64,000 nt of DNA from Xanthomonas sp. 10-10 (GTDB lineage Bacteria > Pseudomonadota > Gammaproteobacteria > Xanthomonadales > Xanthomonadaceae), in contig NZ_CP144460.1 in NCBI RefSeq assembly GCF_040182365.1, positions 1,116,001 through 1,180,000 of the forward strand, written 5' to 3'. Below, piece by piece: positions 52,551 through 63,037 of the stretch. Made by a program: the position numbers and the translations under genes. A model generated the notes under the pieces. It did not search any database and was not told the DNA's origin. It saw only the letters and a list, made by a program, of their open reading frames with translations. Each line of letters begins with the position of its first letter. Position 1 is the first letter of the stretch.

Positions 52551-55319
52551 ATGATCGTTCGTTGTACGTTGTCGCGTCCTTCGCGCCTGTCGCAGGCCTT
52601 GTGCGTGTCGTTGTCGATCGTGTGCGGCCATGCAGCCGCGCAGTCTGCCGCAGCAACGCCTGCGCAAGGCGAGATGGCGACCTTGGACAAGGTCACCGTC
52701 GCCGCCACCCGTTACAACGCGACCGACATGCAGATGGCCGCAACCAACACCGTCAACGTGTTGTCGGCCGACGACCTCAAGACCACCGCCGTGCACAACG
52801 TGGCCGAAGCACTGGGGCTGATGCCGGGCGTCAATGTCATCAACACCGGGCAATCGTACTTCGGCGGCATCGATGGCGCTGCGCGCGGCGAAGGCATGTT
52901 TTCGTCGGTGCGCGGCCTCAATGCCGAGTACAACGTCAACCTGATCAACGGCATCAACGTCGCGCAGGGCATGCCATACAGCCGTGGCGTGCAATTGAGC
53001 CTGCTGCCGCCCTCGGGCCTGCAGACCATCGTGTTGAACAAGACGTCCACCGCCGATATGGATGGCGATGCGATCGGCGGCACCATCGACTACCGCACGC
53101 CCAGCGCCTTCGATTCGCCCGATCGCCAGGGCGGCAGCGTGACCTTGAGCGGACGCATGGAGAGTCGTGCGCGCGATTACGGCGATTCCGGGCTGGGAAG
53201 TGGCGCAGCCGGCGATTGGCATGCACGCTTTGGCGACACCGGGCAGTTCGGCGTGGCGGTCAGCGCGTATTACGACGAGCGCCATTTCGTGAACAGCGAA
53301 GTGGCCGGCGCGTCGGCCGCGCGCAACGATGGTTCGTGGGAGTTTGCGCGCGCCGATGCCGGCGGCAATCTGGCTGCAGGTAGCGACCCGCAACAGGTGC
53401 TGCAGAGCACTGGCATCAACATCGGGTATTCGCAAGGCGACACCCGCCGCTACGGCGGCAATGCTGCGTTCGATTGGCGGGTGGACCCCAGTCTGCATCT
53501 CTATGCGCGCATGACCTACGCCTTCGCCAAGACCGAGCAGAACACCGGCTACACGCAGTTCGTACCGGCCAATGTCAGCTTCACCCAGATCGGCAGCAGT
53601 GGCGTGTACCAGCCGCAGATCAATCGCATCGCGGTGCGCTACTGGTACGAGACCAACCCCGAGCAGGCCGACCTTGCCACCCTCCAGTTCGGTGCGGAAA
53701 AACAGCTCGGCCATTGGACGTTTGCGCCGAACCTCTTTTACGGCACCGGCAGCAACGACCGCCCGGACCACGTGGAAATTTCCGCGCGCAACGATCAATA
53801 CACCTCGAGCAACTTCGCCTACGGCGCGAACCGCTTCATCAGTTACGACGGCGACGGCTTTCCCATCCCGCTGCTGACTCCTGCGATGCAGGCACAGGCC
53901 TCCGATGTGGGCAGCCTGTTCGCGCGACGTACCGGGCAGCTTTCCAGGCAGTACAGCGGCCAGGACAAGGGCGGCGGCAAATTCGATGTGGGCTACGATT
54001 TCGATGACGGCTTGCTCAGCCGCATCGCGTTCGGCGTGAAGTATGTCGACAGCTCGCGCAGCTTCACCGATCGCGACTGGACCAATGCCAAGTACACCGA
54101 CGGCACCTTGCTGCGCGACACCGGGCTGATCGCGCAGCGCTACGACGCGGTCTATCCGGGGCAATACGCACTGCCCACGGTGCGGCTGAGCAATGCCGCG
54201 CTCAACGACCTGATCGCACGCACGCTGACGCCAGCCAGTTTCGACAGCTGCGGAAAACTGGCGATCAATAACCTCAACTGCAATACCATGCGCGCCACCG
54301 AAGCGGTCAGCGCTGCCTATGCGATGGCGACATTGCATAGCGGCGATTGGGAAATCCTGCCGGGCGTGCGCCTGGAACATACCGCCATCACCAACACCTT
54401 CTGGGCGCAGCCGGCGGCCGTCAACGGGGCCGAGCAGGTCGGTGCATTCGCCAACAATCGCACCCGCTACAACGTGGTGCTGCCGAGCGTCTTCGTGAAC
54501 TACCGGCCCGCCGGCGACAGCGCGGTGTATCGCGGCTCGGTGTGGACCAGCTACACACGCCCGGCATTCGTGCAACTGGGAGGTGGCCGCTCCACGGATA
54601 TTTCCAGCGATGGCCAGACCATCATCACCGAAGGCAATCCGGACCTGAAACCGATTAAGTCGCTCAACGTGGATCTGTCGGGCGAATGGCAGAACGACGC
54701 TGGCGGCCACGCGATGCTGGCCGGTTATTACAAGCGCCTGACCGACTACATCTACGAGAGTGGATCGGAGGCGGCCAACGCCGGGCAGAGCGGCGCCGCC
54801 AGCACCCGCTTCGTGCGTCCGCAAAATGGTGGCGACGGCCGCGTGCTGGGCCTGGAGGCCGCCGTGCGGCAGACCTTCCAGGGCTTGCCTGCGCCGCTGG
54901 ATGGCGTCGGCGTCGGCGCCAATGTCACCCGCCAGACTACACGCGTGGATCTGGGTGAAGCAGGCTTTGCGCACGAACGCATCCAGAATGCACCGAACCT
55001 GCTCGCCAACGCGGAAGTGTTCTACGAAAAGGGGCCGTGGTCGATCAACCTGAGCTACCACTATTCCGGCGAATACGTGTCGGTCTACGACTATCTCAAC
55101 CAGGGCGCGCGCTGGGACAACCTGTGGATCAAGCCGATCACCCGCGTCGATCTGCATCTGGGCTATGCGCCGGGCGATCACCTGCGTGTGGATCTGTCGG
55201 TTGCCAATCTCACCAGGCAGCACAGCTATTGGGCGCATGTGGGGCACGACACCACGGCCATTTCCGACATCGTCGATTCGGGCATGACCAGCCTGGTGAC
55301 CGCCAAATATGTGTTCTGA
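52551..55319 (+). CDS. TonB-dependent outer-membrane receptor
   Basis: A 922-residue receptor: a signal peptide (MIVRCTLSRPSRLSQALCVSLSIVCGHAAAQ), a short TonB box region near TLDKVTVAATR, a plug domain (NVLSADDLKTTAVHNVAEALGLMPGVNVI, SSVRGLNAEYNVNLINGI) and a large beta barrel ending in YVF. No specific ligand is stated by the sequence. The downstream phosphatase, 148 bp away on the same strand, suggests phosphorylated organic substrates such as phytate. Confidence 0.92.
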   Translation: MIVRCTLSRPSRLSQALCVSLSIVCGHAAAQSAAATPAQGEMATLDKVTVAATRYNATDMQMAATNTVNVLSADDLKTTAVHNVAEALGLMPGVNVINTGQSYFGGIDGAARGEGMFSSVRGLNAEYNVNLINGINVAQGMPYSRGVQLSLLPPSGLQTIVLNKTSTADMDGDAIGGTIDYRTPSAFDSPDRQGGSVTLSGRMESRARDYGDSGLGSGAAGDWHARFGDTGQFGVAVSAYYDERHFVNSEVAGASAARNDGSWEFARADAGGNLAAGSDPQQVLQSTGINIGYSQGDTRRYGGNAAFDWRVDPSLHLYARMTYAFAKTEQNTGYTQFVPANVSFTQIGSSGVYQPQINRIAVRYWYETNPEQADLATLQFGAEKQLGHWTFAPNLFYGTGSNDRPDHVEISARNDQYTSSNFAYGANRFISYDGDGFPIPLLTPAMQAQASDVGSLFARRTGQLSRQYSGQDKGGGKFDVGYDFDDGLLSRIAFGVKYVDSSRSFTDRDWTNAKYTDGTLLRDTGLIAQRYDAVYPGQYALPTVRLSNAALNDLIARTLTPASFDSCGKLAINNLNCNTMRATEAVSAAYAMATLHSGDWEILPGVRLEHTAITNTFWAQPAAVNGAEQVGAFANNRTRYNVVLPSVFVNYRPAGDSAVYRGSVWTSYTRPAFVQLGGGRSTDISSDGQTIITEGNPDLKPIKSLNVDLSGEWQNDAGGHAMLAGYYKRLTDYIYESGSEAANAGQSGAASTRFVRPQNGGDGRVLGLEAAVRQTFQGLPAPLDGVGVGANVTRQTTRVDLGEAGFAHERIQNAPNLLANAEVFYEKGPWSINLSYHYSGEYVSVYDYLNQGARWDNLWIKPITRVDLHLGYAPGDHLRVDLSVANLTRQHSYWAHVGHDTTAISDIVDSGMTSLVTAKYVF

Positions 55320-55467
55320 GTCGGATTGTGCAGGGTGGGGCGTGTCGGCAGGTGTGCAGCAGCGCAACCGCAAGGCTGCGGAGCAGGGCGCATCGCAGTG
55401 CGGGGCACTCACTGGCGGTGGGGAGCCGCCGCAGTCTGGGCGATGCAAAGGGGCCGGAGGCGATGCG

Positions 55468-56805
55468 ATGGGGATCGCGTCGCCTCCGCTACGCGCAGCG
55501 CCAGTGCGGCGTCGCGGAATCGCGCCTGCGATCGCCGCTGCCTGCCTGCTGATGGCGCTTGCCGCGCTGTTGGGCGGCTGTGCATTGCCCTCGCGCAGCG
55601 CATCGCATGGTCGTGCGAATGATCGCGACCACGACGCTGGTGGCGCAGACCGGCAAACCGAGCAGCTGGAGCGCGTGGTGGTGGTGTTCCGCCACGGTGT
55701 GCGTGCGCCGCTGCAGGGCGAGGCGGCTGCCGCGCGCTACGCCGACCAAGCCTGGCCGCAGTGGTCCACCCCGGCCAGCCTGCTCACTCCGCGCGGCCGC
55801 AAGGCAGTGCGATTGAGCGGCGAGTATCTGCGTCAGTGGTTGGCCCAGCAGGCGCTGCTGCCGCGCACCGGATGCCCGGCACCGGGGAGCGTGTCGGTCT
55901 GGGTCAATACCGATCAGCGCACCATCGACAGCGGTGCCTTGCTGGCCGACGCACTGGCGCCGGGCTGCGGCATCGTCGCCGGGCACCGCGAGGCGGGCAG
56001 TAACGACCCGCTGTTCCGGCCGATCGAGGCGGGCGTGGTGGCGTTCGATGCGGCAGCCGCGGTGGCATCGATCCAGCGGCAGACCGGTGGCCCTGCCGCA
56101 GTGCTGCAAGGCCATGCGGACGAGTTGCAGGCGATGCAGCAGATCCTGGGTTGCACGCGCACGCCTTGCGACTTTGCGCGCATGCCCTCGACGTTGGCGC
56201 CATCGGCCAATGGGCGTGGACTGGCCTTGGGCGGGCCGATCGATCTGACCTCCGGCACCGGCGAAGTGCTGTTGCTGCAGTACGCCGACGGCCTGCCGCT
56301 GTCGCAGGTCGGCTGGGGCCGCGCCACACCCGAACGACTGGCGCAGGTCTCGCGCCTGCACGCGCTGTTGTTCGATATCTACGCGCGCCCGCACTACATG
56401 GCGCAGCGCTCCGGCGCGCCGCTGGCCCGCCAGGTCATGCTGCGCTTCGGCGATGCGCAGGCGCCGAAGGCTTCGTTGTTTGTCGGCAGCGATACGCATA
56501 TCGCTGCATTGAGCGGGTTGTTGGGCGTGCATTTCCACCTGCCCGGCTACGGTGCAGATGATCCGCCACCGGGTGGCGCGTTGGTGCTCGGCCTGTGGCG
56601 GGAGAGCGACGGCCGCCAGGTCGTGCGTGCCCGCTACCTGGCGCAATCGCTGGATCAACTGCGCACGCTGGCACCGCTGGATCTTGCCCATCCGCCGCTG
56701 CAGCAGGAGCTGTCGCTGGGCTTGTGCGCTCCGGAGCAACGCATGGCCTGCCCGTTGGCGGACTTTGCTACGGCGCTCGAACAGCAGTTGCAGCTCGATC
56801 GGTAG
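55468..56805 (+). CDS. Lipoprotein histidine acid phosphatase (phytase-like)
   Basis: A 445-residue protein with a signal peptide ending in lipobox ALLGGC (near residue 39). The N-terminal catalytic motif RHGVRAP is intact (VVVVFRHGVRAPLQG), as in phytases and glucose-1-phosphatases. The C-terminal motif is GSDTHIAAL where HD is expected (GHDTN in E. coli AppA), so the HD-motif histidine is replaced by Ser while the Asp is kept. ATG 55468 has GGAGG seven bases upstream. It likely releases phosphate from phytate or sugar phosphates in the periplasm. Confidence 0.87.
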   Translation: MGIASPPLRAAPVRRRGIAPAIAAACLLMALAALLGGCALPSRSASHGRANDRDHDAGGADRQTEQLERVVVVFRHGVRAPLQGEAAAARYADQAWPQWSTPASLLTPRGRKAVRLSGEYLRQWLAQQALLPRTGCPAPGSVSVWVNTDQRTIDSGALLADALAPGCGIVAGHREAGSNDPLFRPIEAGVVAFDAAAAVASIQRQTGGPAAVLQGHADELQAMQQILGCTRTPCDFARMPSTLAPSANGRGLALGGPIDLTSGTGEVLLLQYADGLPLSQVGWGRATPERLAQVSRLHALLFDIYARPHYMAQRSGAPLARQVMLRFGDAQAPKASLFVGSDTHIAALSGLLGVHFHLPGYGADDPPPGGALVLGLWRESDGRQVVRARYLAQSLDQLRTLAPLDLAHPPLQQELSLGLCAPEQRMACPLADFATALEQQLQLDR

Positions 56806-56851
56806 TTTCGCGATCGCGACAGCTGTCCTGCGGTGGTCTGCATGGCATGTG

Positions 56852-57226
56852 GCTTCGCCCCGCACCCTCACCCCAACCCCTATCCCGCAGGAGAGGGGCT
56901 TGAGCAGCGGTTGGCGTCGTTGTCCCTTCTCCCGCAAGGCGGGAGAAGGTGCCCTAGGGGTGGATGAGGGTACGTGCGCAGCCACGTGCTATTGGCAGGT
57001 GAGCGGCTTCTGAGCGGCTTCGTCCGCACCCTCACCCCAACCCCTATCCCGCAGGAGAGGGGCTTGAGCAGCGGTTGGCGTCGTGGTCCCTTCTCCCGCA
57101 AGGCGGGAGAAGGTGCCCCATAGGGGCGGATGAGGGTACGTGCGCAGCCACGTGGTATTCGGCAGGTGAGCGGCTTCGCCCGAACCCTCACCCCAACCCC
57201 TCTCCTGCGGAGAAAGGGGCTCTATT
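56852..57226. repeat. Tandem ~160-bp intergenic repeat, two and a half copies
   Basis: Unit 1 (56852-57005) and unit 2 (57006-57172) are near-identical; a truncated third begins at 57173. Each unit starts CCCTCACCCCAACCCC, contains a hairpin CCTTCTCCCGC/GCGGGAGAAGG (56925-56949 in unit 1) and ends GGATGAGGG plus about 40 bp. The outer ends are complementary (CCCTCA.../...TGAGGG). The spacing between equivalent points is 164 and 156 bp. Confidence 0.85.
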
Positions 57227-57307
57227 TCGTCACGCCCATCCGCGTGTGGGGCCGCCGTAAGCCTAACTTGCCACTTCCTGGAGTTGGGCAACCCACCGAC
57301 AGACCTC

Positions 57308-57339
57308 AAAACGAAACCGGGCCGCATCAGCGGCCCGGT
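57308..57339 (-). terminator. Rho-independent terminator of metK
   Basis: On the - strand, a perfect 10-bp stem ACCGGGCCGC/GCGGCCCGGT with TGAT loop (57339-57316) is followed by TTCGTTTT. It lies about 40 bp after the metK stop. Confidence 0.85.
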
Positions 57340-57377
57340 CGTTGTGCATCGCGCTCGCTCCTGCAGGAGCGGCGTGC

Positions 57378-58589
<1,212 letters not shown>

Positions 58590-58947
58590 CAGGCTTATAT
58601 CCCTTAATTCGGATGAAAAGATGGGTGCGGATGATACACGCCCCGTGTGTCGGTTGCATTGTGCGCCTGAACGCGATGCCGTGGGGTTAAGCGCGACCGA
58701 CAAGGCGCTCCGGCAGTCGGCAATGAGGTGTCCGCATCGCGGCAAAGTCGGCCATGCGTGAGCGAGGCGGGCCGATCCCCACAGCCCAGCGCCTTACCTG
58801 CCAAGGCGCGGCATGCAATGGGGCCGTCTGCCACTGCATGAGCTGCTCGAACACCTGGCCGACACTGGGTTCGAGCTGCAAACGCTGTGGTCGGCGTTGG
58901 GCATCCATCCACGACAGGACTTGCCACAGCCTCGAGCAACCCGCCGT
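58590..58947. other. metK leader / OsmC downstream region
   Basis: It should contain the metK promoter on the - strand; an ATCAT/TATCAT-like box lies near 58634. I looked for a SAM- or SAH-riboswitch fold in the metK leader and do not see one. No gene is supported. Confidence 0.45.
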
Positions 58948-59433
58948 TCAGGTCGATTCGGCCAGTTGCAGCCGGGGCTCGTGGCTGACCGGGAAATTCA
59001 TCGAGCGGGCGATGAAGCACTTTTCATGCGCGGTGTGGTGCAGCGCTCTGGCTTGCTCGAGGTCGCTGCCCGGTGCCAGGGTCACCAGCGGGCGCAGCAC
59101 CACCGAGGTGAACTGCCCGGCGCCATCGGCCTGCTCCAGCATGGCACCTTCGGCGTTGTCCTCGTAGGCCTGCACGATAATGCCGGCATTGGCGCACAAC
59201 CCCAGGTACCAGAGCTTGTGGCAGGCCGACAGTGAGGCGACCAACAGGTCTTCGGGGTTCCAGCGTGCCGGGTCGCCGCGGAAGCCTGGATCTGATGAGC
59301 CGTCGATCACGCTGGCCTTGCCCTCCGCCTCGATACGGTGGTCACGGCTGTAGGCGCGATATCCCGAGGTGCCGCTGCCCTGGTTGCCGGTCCAGGTGAC
59401 CCTGACGCTGTACTGGTGCTGTTGGTCTGGCAT
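58948..59433 (-). CDS. OsmC family peroxiredoxin-like protein
   Basis: A 161-residue protein of the OsmC/Ohr fold. Catalytic cysteines fit SACHKLWYL and HEKCFIARSMNFPV, about 55 residues apart, which is the usual arrangement for thiol-dependent reduction of organic hydroperoxides. NPEDLLVASLSACH is the family signature. Start MPDQQHQYSVRVTW. Confidence 0.92.
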   Translation of the reverse strand: MPDQQHQYSVRVTWTGNQGSGTSGYRAYSRDHRIEAEGKASVIDGSSDPGFRGDPARWNPEDLLVASLSACHKLWYLGLCANAGIIVQAYEDNAEGAMLEQADGAGQFTSVVLRPLVTLAPGSDLEQARALHHTAHEKCFIARSMNFPVSHEPRLQLAEST

Positions 59434-59908
59434 TCCCGCACTCCTTGCCTGGGGCGCACACCATGCGTCCTTCAGACCGGGCTGGCAAGGGACTCCACTG
59501 CCTAGGCCTCCACCGGGGTAGGCGCTTCCCAGCGGTGAAACATCCGTGCCAGGTCTTTTCGCATCGGTTGCTGTTGCGCCGGCCGTGACGCAGAGGCGGC
59601 GCTTTCCCGGTTTGCTTCAAACAACAAAAGGTCACTTGCGCAGCGTTGCCATGCAGCCGGTCGCGAGTCTTCTTGTGTCCGAGCCGCGACAGGTGCGTAG
59701 CGTTCCACACGTACGGCGACCGCTCGTCAAGGCTGCGCTTGCGCCTCACTATCCGCTGCACCCGCGCAACGTGCCGGCCGCTGCAATGCGCCGCTGGTCG
59801 CCCTGGCGCGGATCTTCCCTGCAGCTCCGCGCCAGCGCAGCTGTGTGCCGACTGAAAGCGCGTGGGGCGATGCCCGTCCGTGCATGTGGGGCCTGCTAGC
59901 ATCGGGCG
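59434..59908. other. 475-bp gap between OsmC and the YdjM-like gene
   Basis: Divergent promoters for osmC-like and the membrane protein gene are expected here. A long - strand open frame crosses it but has random composition and no homology. I see no clear regulatory site. Confidence 0.4.
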
Positions 59909-60997
59909 ATGGATTCCCTCACCCAGATCGTTCTTGGCGGTGCCATCGCTGCCGCCATCGCGCCGCCCGGACAGCGGCGTGCCGCCCTGCTCGCCGGCGC
60001 GGCACTGGGCACCTTGCCCGACCTCGATTCACTGGTCTTGCTGCCACTGACAGACGACCCGGTCACCCTGATGACGGTGCACCGCAGCGTCAGCCACTCG
60101 CTGTTCGTGCTGCCGCTGCTGGGCTGGCTGATCTGGTGGCTGTTCCGGCGCTACGGCAATGGACGGGTGGCCAGCGCGCCCAGGCGCTGGTTCTGGGCGA
60201 TCCAACTGGCCTTGATCACCCATCCGCTGCTGGACGCCTTCACCGTGTACGGCACCCAGCTGTGGTGGCCGCTGCAGCCGCATCCGACCATGTGGTCCAG
60301 CGTTTTCATCATCGACCCGGCCTACACGCTGTGGCTGCTGCTGGCCTGCGCGATCGCCTGGTTCGCGCGCGCGCGCCCACTCGCCCAGCGCGTGCTGGTG
60401 ATCGGGCTGGTGGCAAGTTCGGCCTATCTGGGCTGGTCGTTGATCGCCAAGCATCTGGTCGATCAGGAAGCCGACCGCGCGCTGGCAGCGATGGGGCTGG
60501 CCGATGCGCCGCGCTTCTCGGTGCCGATGCCGCTCAACACCTTGCTATGGCGGGTGGTGGCGATGACGCCCGGCGGCTATGTGATCGGCGAGCGCTCGCT
60601 GGTGGCCGACACCGGGCCGATGCAGTTTCGCGGCTTTTCCAGCAACACCCAGGCGCTGGGCGAAGTGGCCGCGTTCGATTCGGTGCGTCGGCTGACCTGG
60701 TTCAACCGCGGCTTCATGCGCGCACGCCTGGTCGATGACGACTTGATGCTCAGCGATCTGCGCATGGGCCTGGAGCCGGACTACAACTTCAATTTCGTCG
60801 TCGCGCACCGCGACGGCGGGCAATGGCAGCCGATCGTGCCGCGTCAGGTCCAGGCGGCCTATCGCGCGCCGGTGGCCCGCGATCAGATCGGCGCAGTGCT
60901 GGCGCAGATGTGGCACCGCATCTGGCATGCGCCCGCCGGCACGGCGCTCACCGGCGATCTGGAGCAGGTCAATACGCCGGCGACGTCGACACACTAG
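59909..60997 (+). CDS. YdjM-like (DUF457) membrane-bound metal-dependent hydrolase
   Basis: A 362-residue protein with about four to five N-terminal hydrophobic helices and the family pattern MDSLTQIVLGGAIAAAI...GTLPDLDSLV, HRSVSHSLFVLPLLG and ALITHPLLDAFTVYGTQLWWP, with His and Asp residues thought to bind metal. The C-terminal ~180 residues are soluble and uncharacterised. The activity of the family is not established. Confidence 0.87.
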   Translation: MDSLTQIVLGGAIAAAIAPPGQRRAALLAGAALGTLPDLDSLVLLPLTDDPVTLMTVHRSVSHSLFVLPLLGWLIWWLFRRYGNGRVASAPRRWFWAIQLALITHPLLDAFTVYGTQLWWPLQPHPTMWSSVFIIDPAYTLWLLLACAIAWFARARPLAQRVLVIGLVASSAYLGWSLIAKHLVDQEADRALAAMGLADAPRFSVPMPLNTLLWRVVAMTPGGYVIGERSLVADTGPMQFRGFSSNTQALGEVAAFDSVRRLTWFNRGFMRARLVDDDLMLSDLRMGLEPDYNFNFVVAHRDGGQWQPIVPRQVQAAYRAPVARDQIGAVLAQMWHRIWHAPAGTALTGDLEQVNTPATSTH

Positions 60998-61206
60998 AGC
61001 CGCCAACAATCCGACCGTGCCGCCGCCAGCTAGGCGCGGCCGGTGCTCGGTGCGGCATCCACCAGGCGCACTTCATTTGCGTTCGCAGCGCGCCGTGCCT
61101 GACGGCTGCTTGCAAGGTGTCGTGAGCCATGCCAGGCCATGGTGCGCAGCGGATGCCAGCACGCAGCGCAGCGCAGCTGCGCGTGTTCGGGTGCCGTCCA
61201 GATGCC

Positions 61207-62205
61207 TCAGGCGGCGTTCGGCAGCGGTGGTGCCACGCCGGCAATCAAGGCGTCGAAATAATCGCGGGTCAGCGCCAGCTGCGCTTCGGGCGTTTCGGCG
61301 CGATTGACCACGGCGCGGAAGTCGGCGCTCTGCGGGTGATCCTTTGCGTACCAGCCCAGGTGTTTGCGCGCGATGCGCACGCCCTGCGGTTGGCCGTAGA
61401 ACGCATGCAGCGCGTCCAGATGACCGAGCAGGGTGTCGCGCACGAAGGCCAGCGTCGGTGGCGGCAACAGCGTGCCGCTGGCCAGGTAATGCGCCACTTC
61501 GCCAAAGATCCATGGCCGCCCCTGCGCCGCGCGCCCGATCATCACCGCATCCACACCGGTGGCGCGCAGCACCTGCGCGGCCTTCTGCGGCGAATCGATG
61601 TCGCCGTTGGCGATCACCGGGATCTGCAGCGCCGCCTTGATCTCGCCGATGGTGGCGTACTCGGCAGTGCCGGTGTAATGCTGGTCGCGGGTACGCCCAT
61701 GCACCGCCAACGCAGCGATGCCGCAATCCTGCGCGATGCGCGCGATGACCGGGCCGTTGCGGTGGTCGCAGTCCCAGCCGGTGCGGATCTTCAGGGTCAC
61801 TGGCACATCCACTGCCTGCACCACCGCGCGCAAGATCCGCGCCACCAGTTCCTCGTCGCGCATCAACGCCGAGCCGGCCCAGGCATTGCAGACCTTCTTG
61901 GCCGGGCAGCCCATGTTGATATCGATCAGCTGCGCGCCATGGTCCACGTTGTAGCGCGCCGCCTCGGCCAGCTGCTGCGGCTCGGTGCCGGCAATCTGCA
62001 CGCTGATCGGATCCGGCTCGCCGGCATGGTCCATGCGGTGCAGCGATTTGCGCGTGCCCCAGAAACGCGGATCGGAGATGGTCATCTCCGATACCGCCAG
62101 CCCGGCGCCCAGCCGCTTGCACAGCAGCCGGAACGGCTTGTCGGTGACGCCCGCCATCGGGGCGAGGATCACCTTGGGGGCAATGGTGTAAGGGCCAATC
62201 TGCAT
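61207..62205 (-). CDS. dusB: tRNA-dihydrouridine synthase B
   Basis: A flavoprotein that reduces uridines in the D-loop of tRNA. Motifs: LAPMAGVTDKPFR at the N-terminus, DINMGCPAKKVCNAWAGSALM with the catalytic Cys, KIRTGWD, VHGRTRDQHYTG and VIANGDIDSPQKA (FMN phosphate binding). I start at MQIGPYTIAPKV (62205); the frame extends upstream without family sequence. The length of 332 fits DusB. No fis gene follows within the 200 bp seen downstream. Confidence 0.95.
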   Translation of the reverse strand: MQIGPYTIAPKVILAPMAGVTDKPFRLLCKRLGAGLAVSEMTISDPRFWGTRKSLHRMDHAGEPDPISVQIAGTEPQQLAEAARYNVDHGAQLIDINMGCPAKKVCNAWAGSALMRDEELVARILRAVVQAVDVPVTLKIRTGWDCDHRNGPVIARIAQDCGIAALAVHGRTRDQHYTGTAEYATIGEIKAALQIPVIANGDIDSPQKAAQVLRATGVDAVMIGRAAQGRPWIFGEVAHYLASGTLLPPPTLAFVRDTLLGHLDALHAFYGQPQGVRIARKHLGWYAKDHPQSADFRAVVNRAETPEAQLALTRDYFDALIAGVAPPLPNAA

Positions 62206-62335
62206 GCGCGCATTGTCGCTGGGGTAGCTGCTGCTGCCAACTCGGGCGCCGCCACACAAGCGCGGACCGGTGCTGGAGCAGGCCAGCACGCGCCGGCCGG
62301 ATCGCACCGACGCGACCGGGCCCGGGATCGGCAGG

Positions 62336-62938
62336 TCAGCGGATCAGCTGGTACAGCTCGAAACCCTTGGCGCCACCGTCCAGGATCAGCAGCAGTTCGT
62401 CCGGCCCCAGAGCGACCAGCCGGCCGACGCTGTTGCCGTTGGTGCCGTCGGAGATGTTGCCGGGCGCGTAGCGGCCTTCCGGTTCGTCGTTGACCGTGCT
62501 GGCACCGAGGAAGGCAAACTCGCGGCTGTCCTTGGCCAGTGGATACAGCGTGCCGCTGCGACGCTGCGAGCCGCTGACCTTGCGGAAGCGATAGCCGCAG
62601 GCATCGCGGCTGATCTCGGCCTTGAAATAGGGGTAGGCATAGGCGAACCGCTGGTCGACCTGGATCGAGCGCACCTGCCAGCGGCCGTCCAGCTTGCCTG
62701 GCACCTGCGGCGACCCAGCGCGCTGCAGCAGCGTGCGCGCCAGCGCGGCGCCGTCTTCCTGGTCGGTATCGTCGTAATGCGCTGCGATCGCCTGTTGCAG
62801 GCTGTCCGCAGACGCGGTTACCGCAGCGCGGTCGGCATCGCTGGCAGTGCCGTTCCAGTCGCAACGCTGCGCAGCGGCCGACAGCGGGACAAGCCAGGCG
62901 CACAGCGCAACGAACCGGATCAGGGAAAAATGACGCAT
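62336..62938 (-). CDS. DUF4893 secreted protein
   Basis: A 200-residue protein with a signal peptide (MRHFSLIRFVALCAWLVPLSAAA). The mature part KLDGRWQVRSIQVDQRFAYAYPYFKAEISRDACGYRF and VGRLVALGPDELLLIL fits the uncharacterised DUF4893 family, probably periplasmic. AAGGAG eight bases ahead of the ATG at 62938 sets the start. Confidence 0.85.
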   Translation of the reverse strand: MRHFSLIRFVALCAWLVPLSAAAQRCDWNGTASDADRAAVTASADSLQQAIAAHYDDTDQEDGAALARTLLQRAGSPQVPGKLDGRWQVRSIQVDQRFAYAYPYFKAEISRDACGYRFRKVSGSQRRSGTLYPLAKDSREFAFLGASTVNDEPEGRYAPGNISDGTNGNSVGRLVALGPDELLLILDGGAKGFELYQLIR

Positions 62939-63037
62939 CGAGAACTCCTTGTCGTGATGCAGGCCCGTCACGGCGACGGGCGGTGAAGTGCGGTGGCCCG
63001 AGTGAATGCCAGCCGATGTCGCCATCGGCGCAGGCGG

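Noticed and set aside
58590..58760. Possible SAM-sensing riboswitch before metK
   Set aside because: No pairing pattern of the known SAM or SAH aptamers could be built by eye, unlike the ahcY leader.
59342..59902. Long - strand frame crossing the OsmC upstream gap
   Set aside because: Composition is random-looking and it overlaps the real OsmC gene in another frame.
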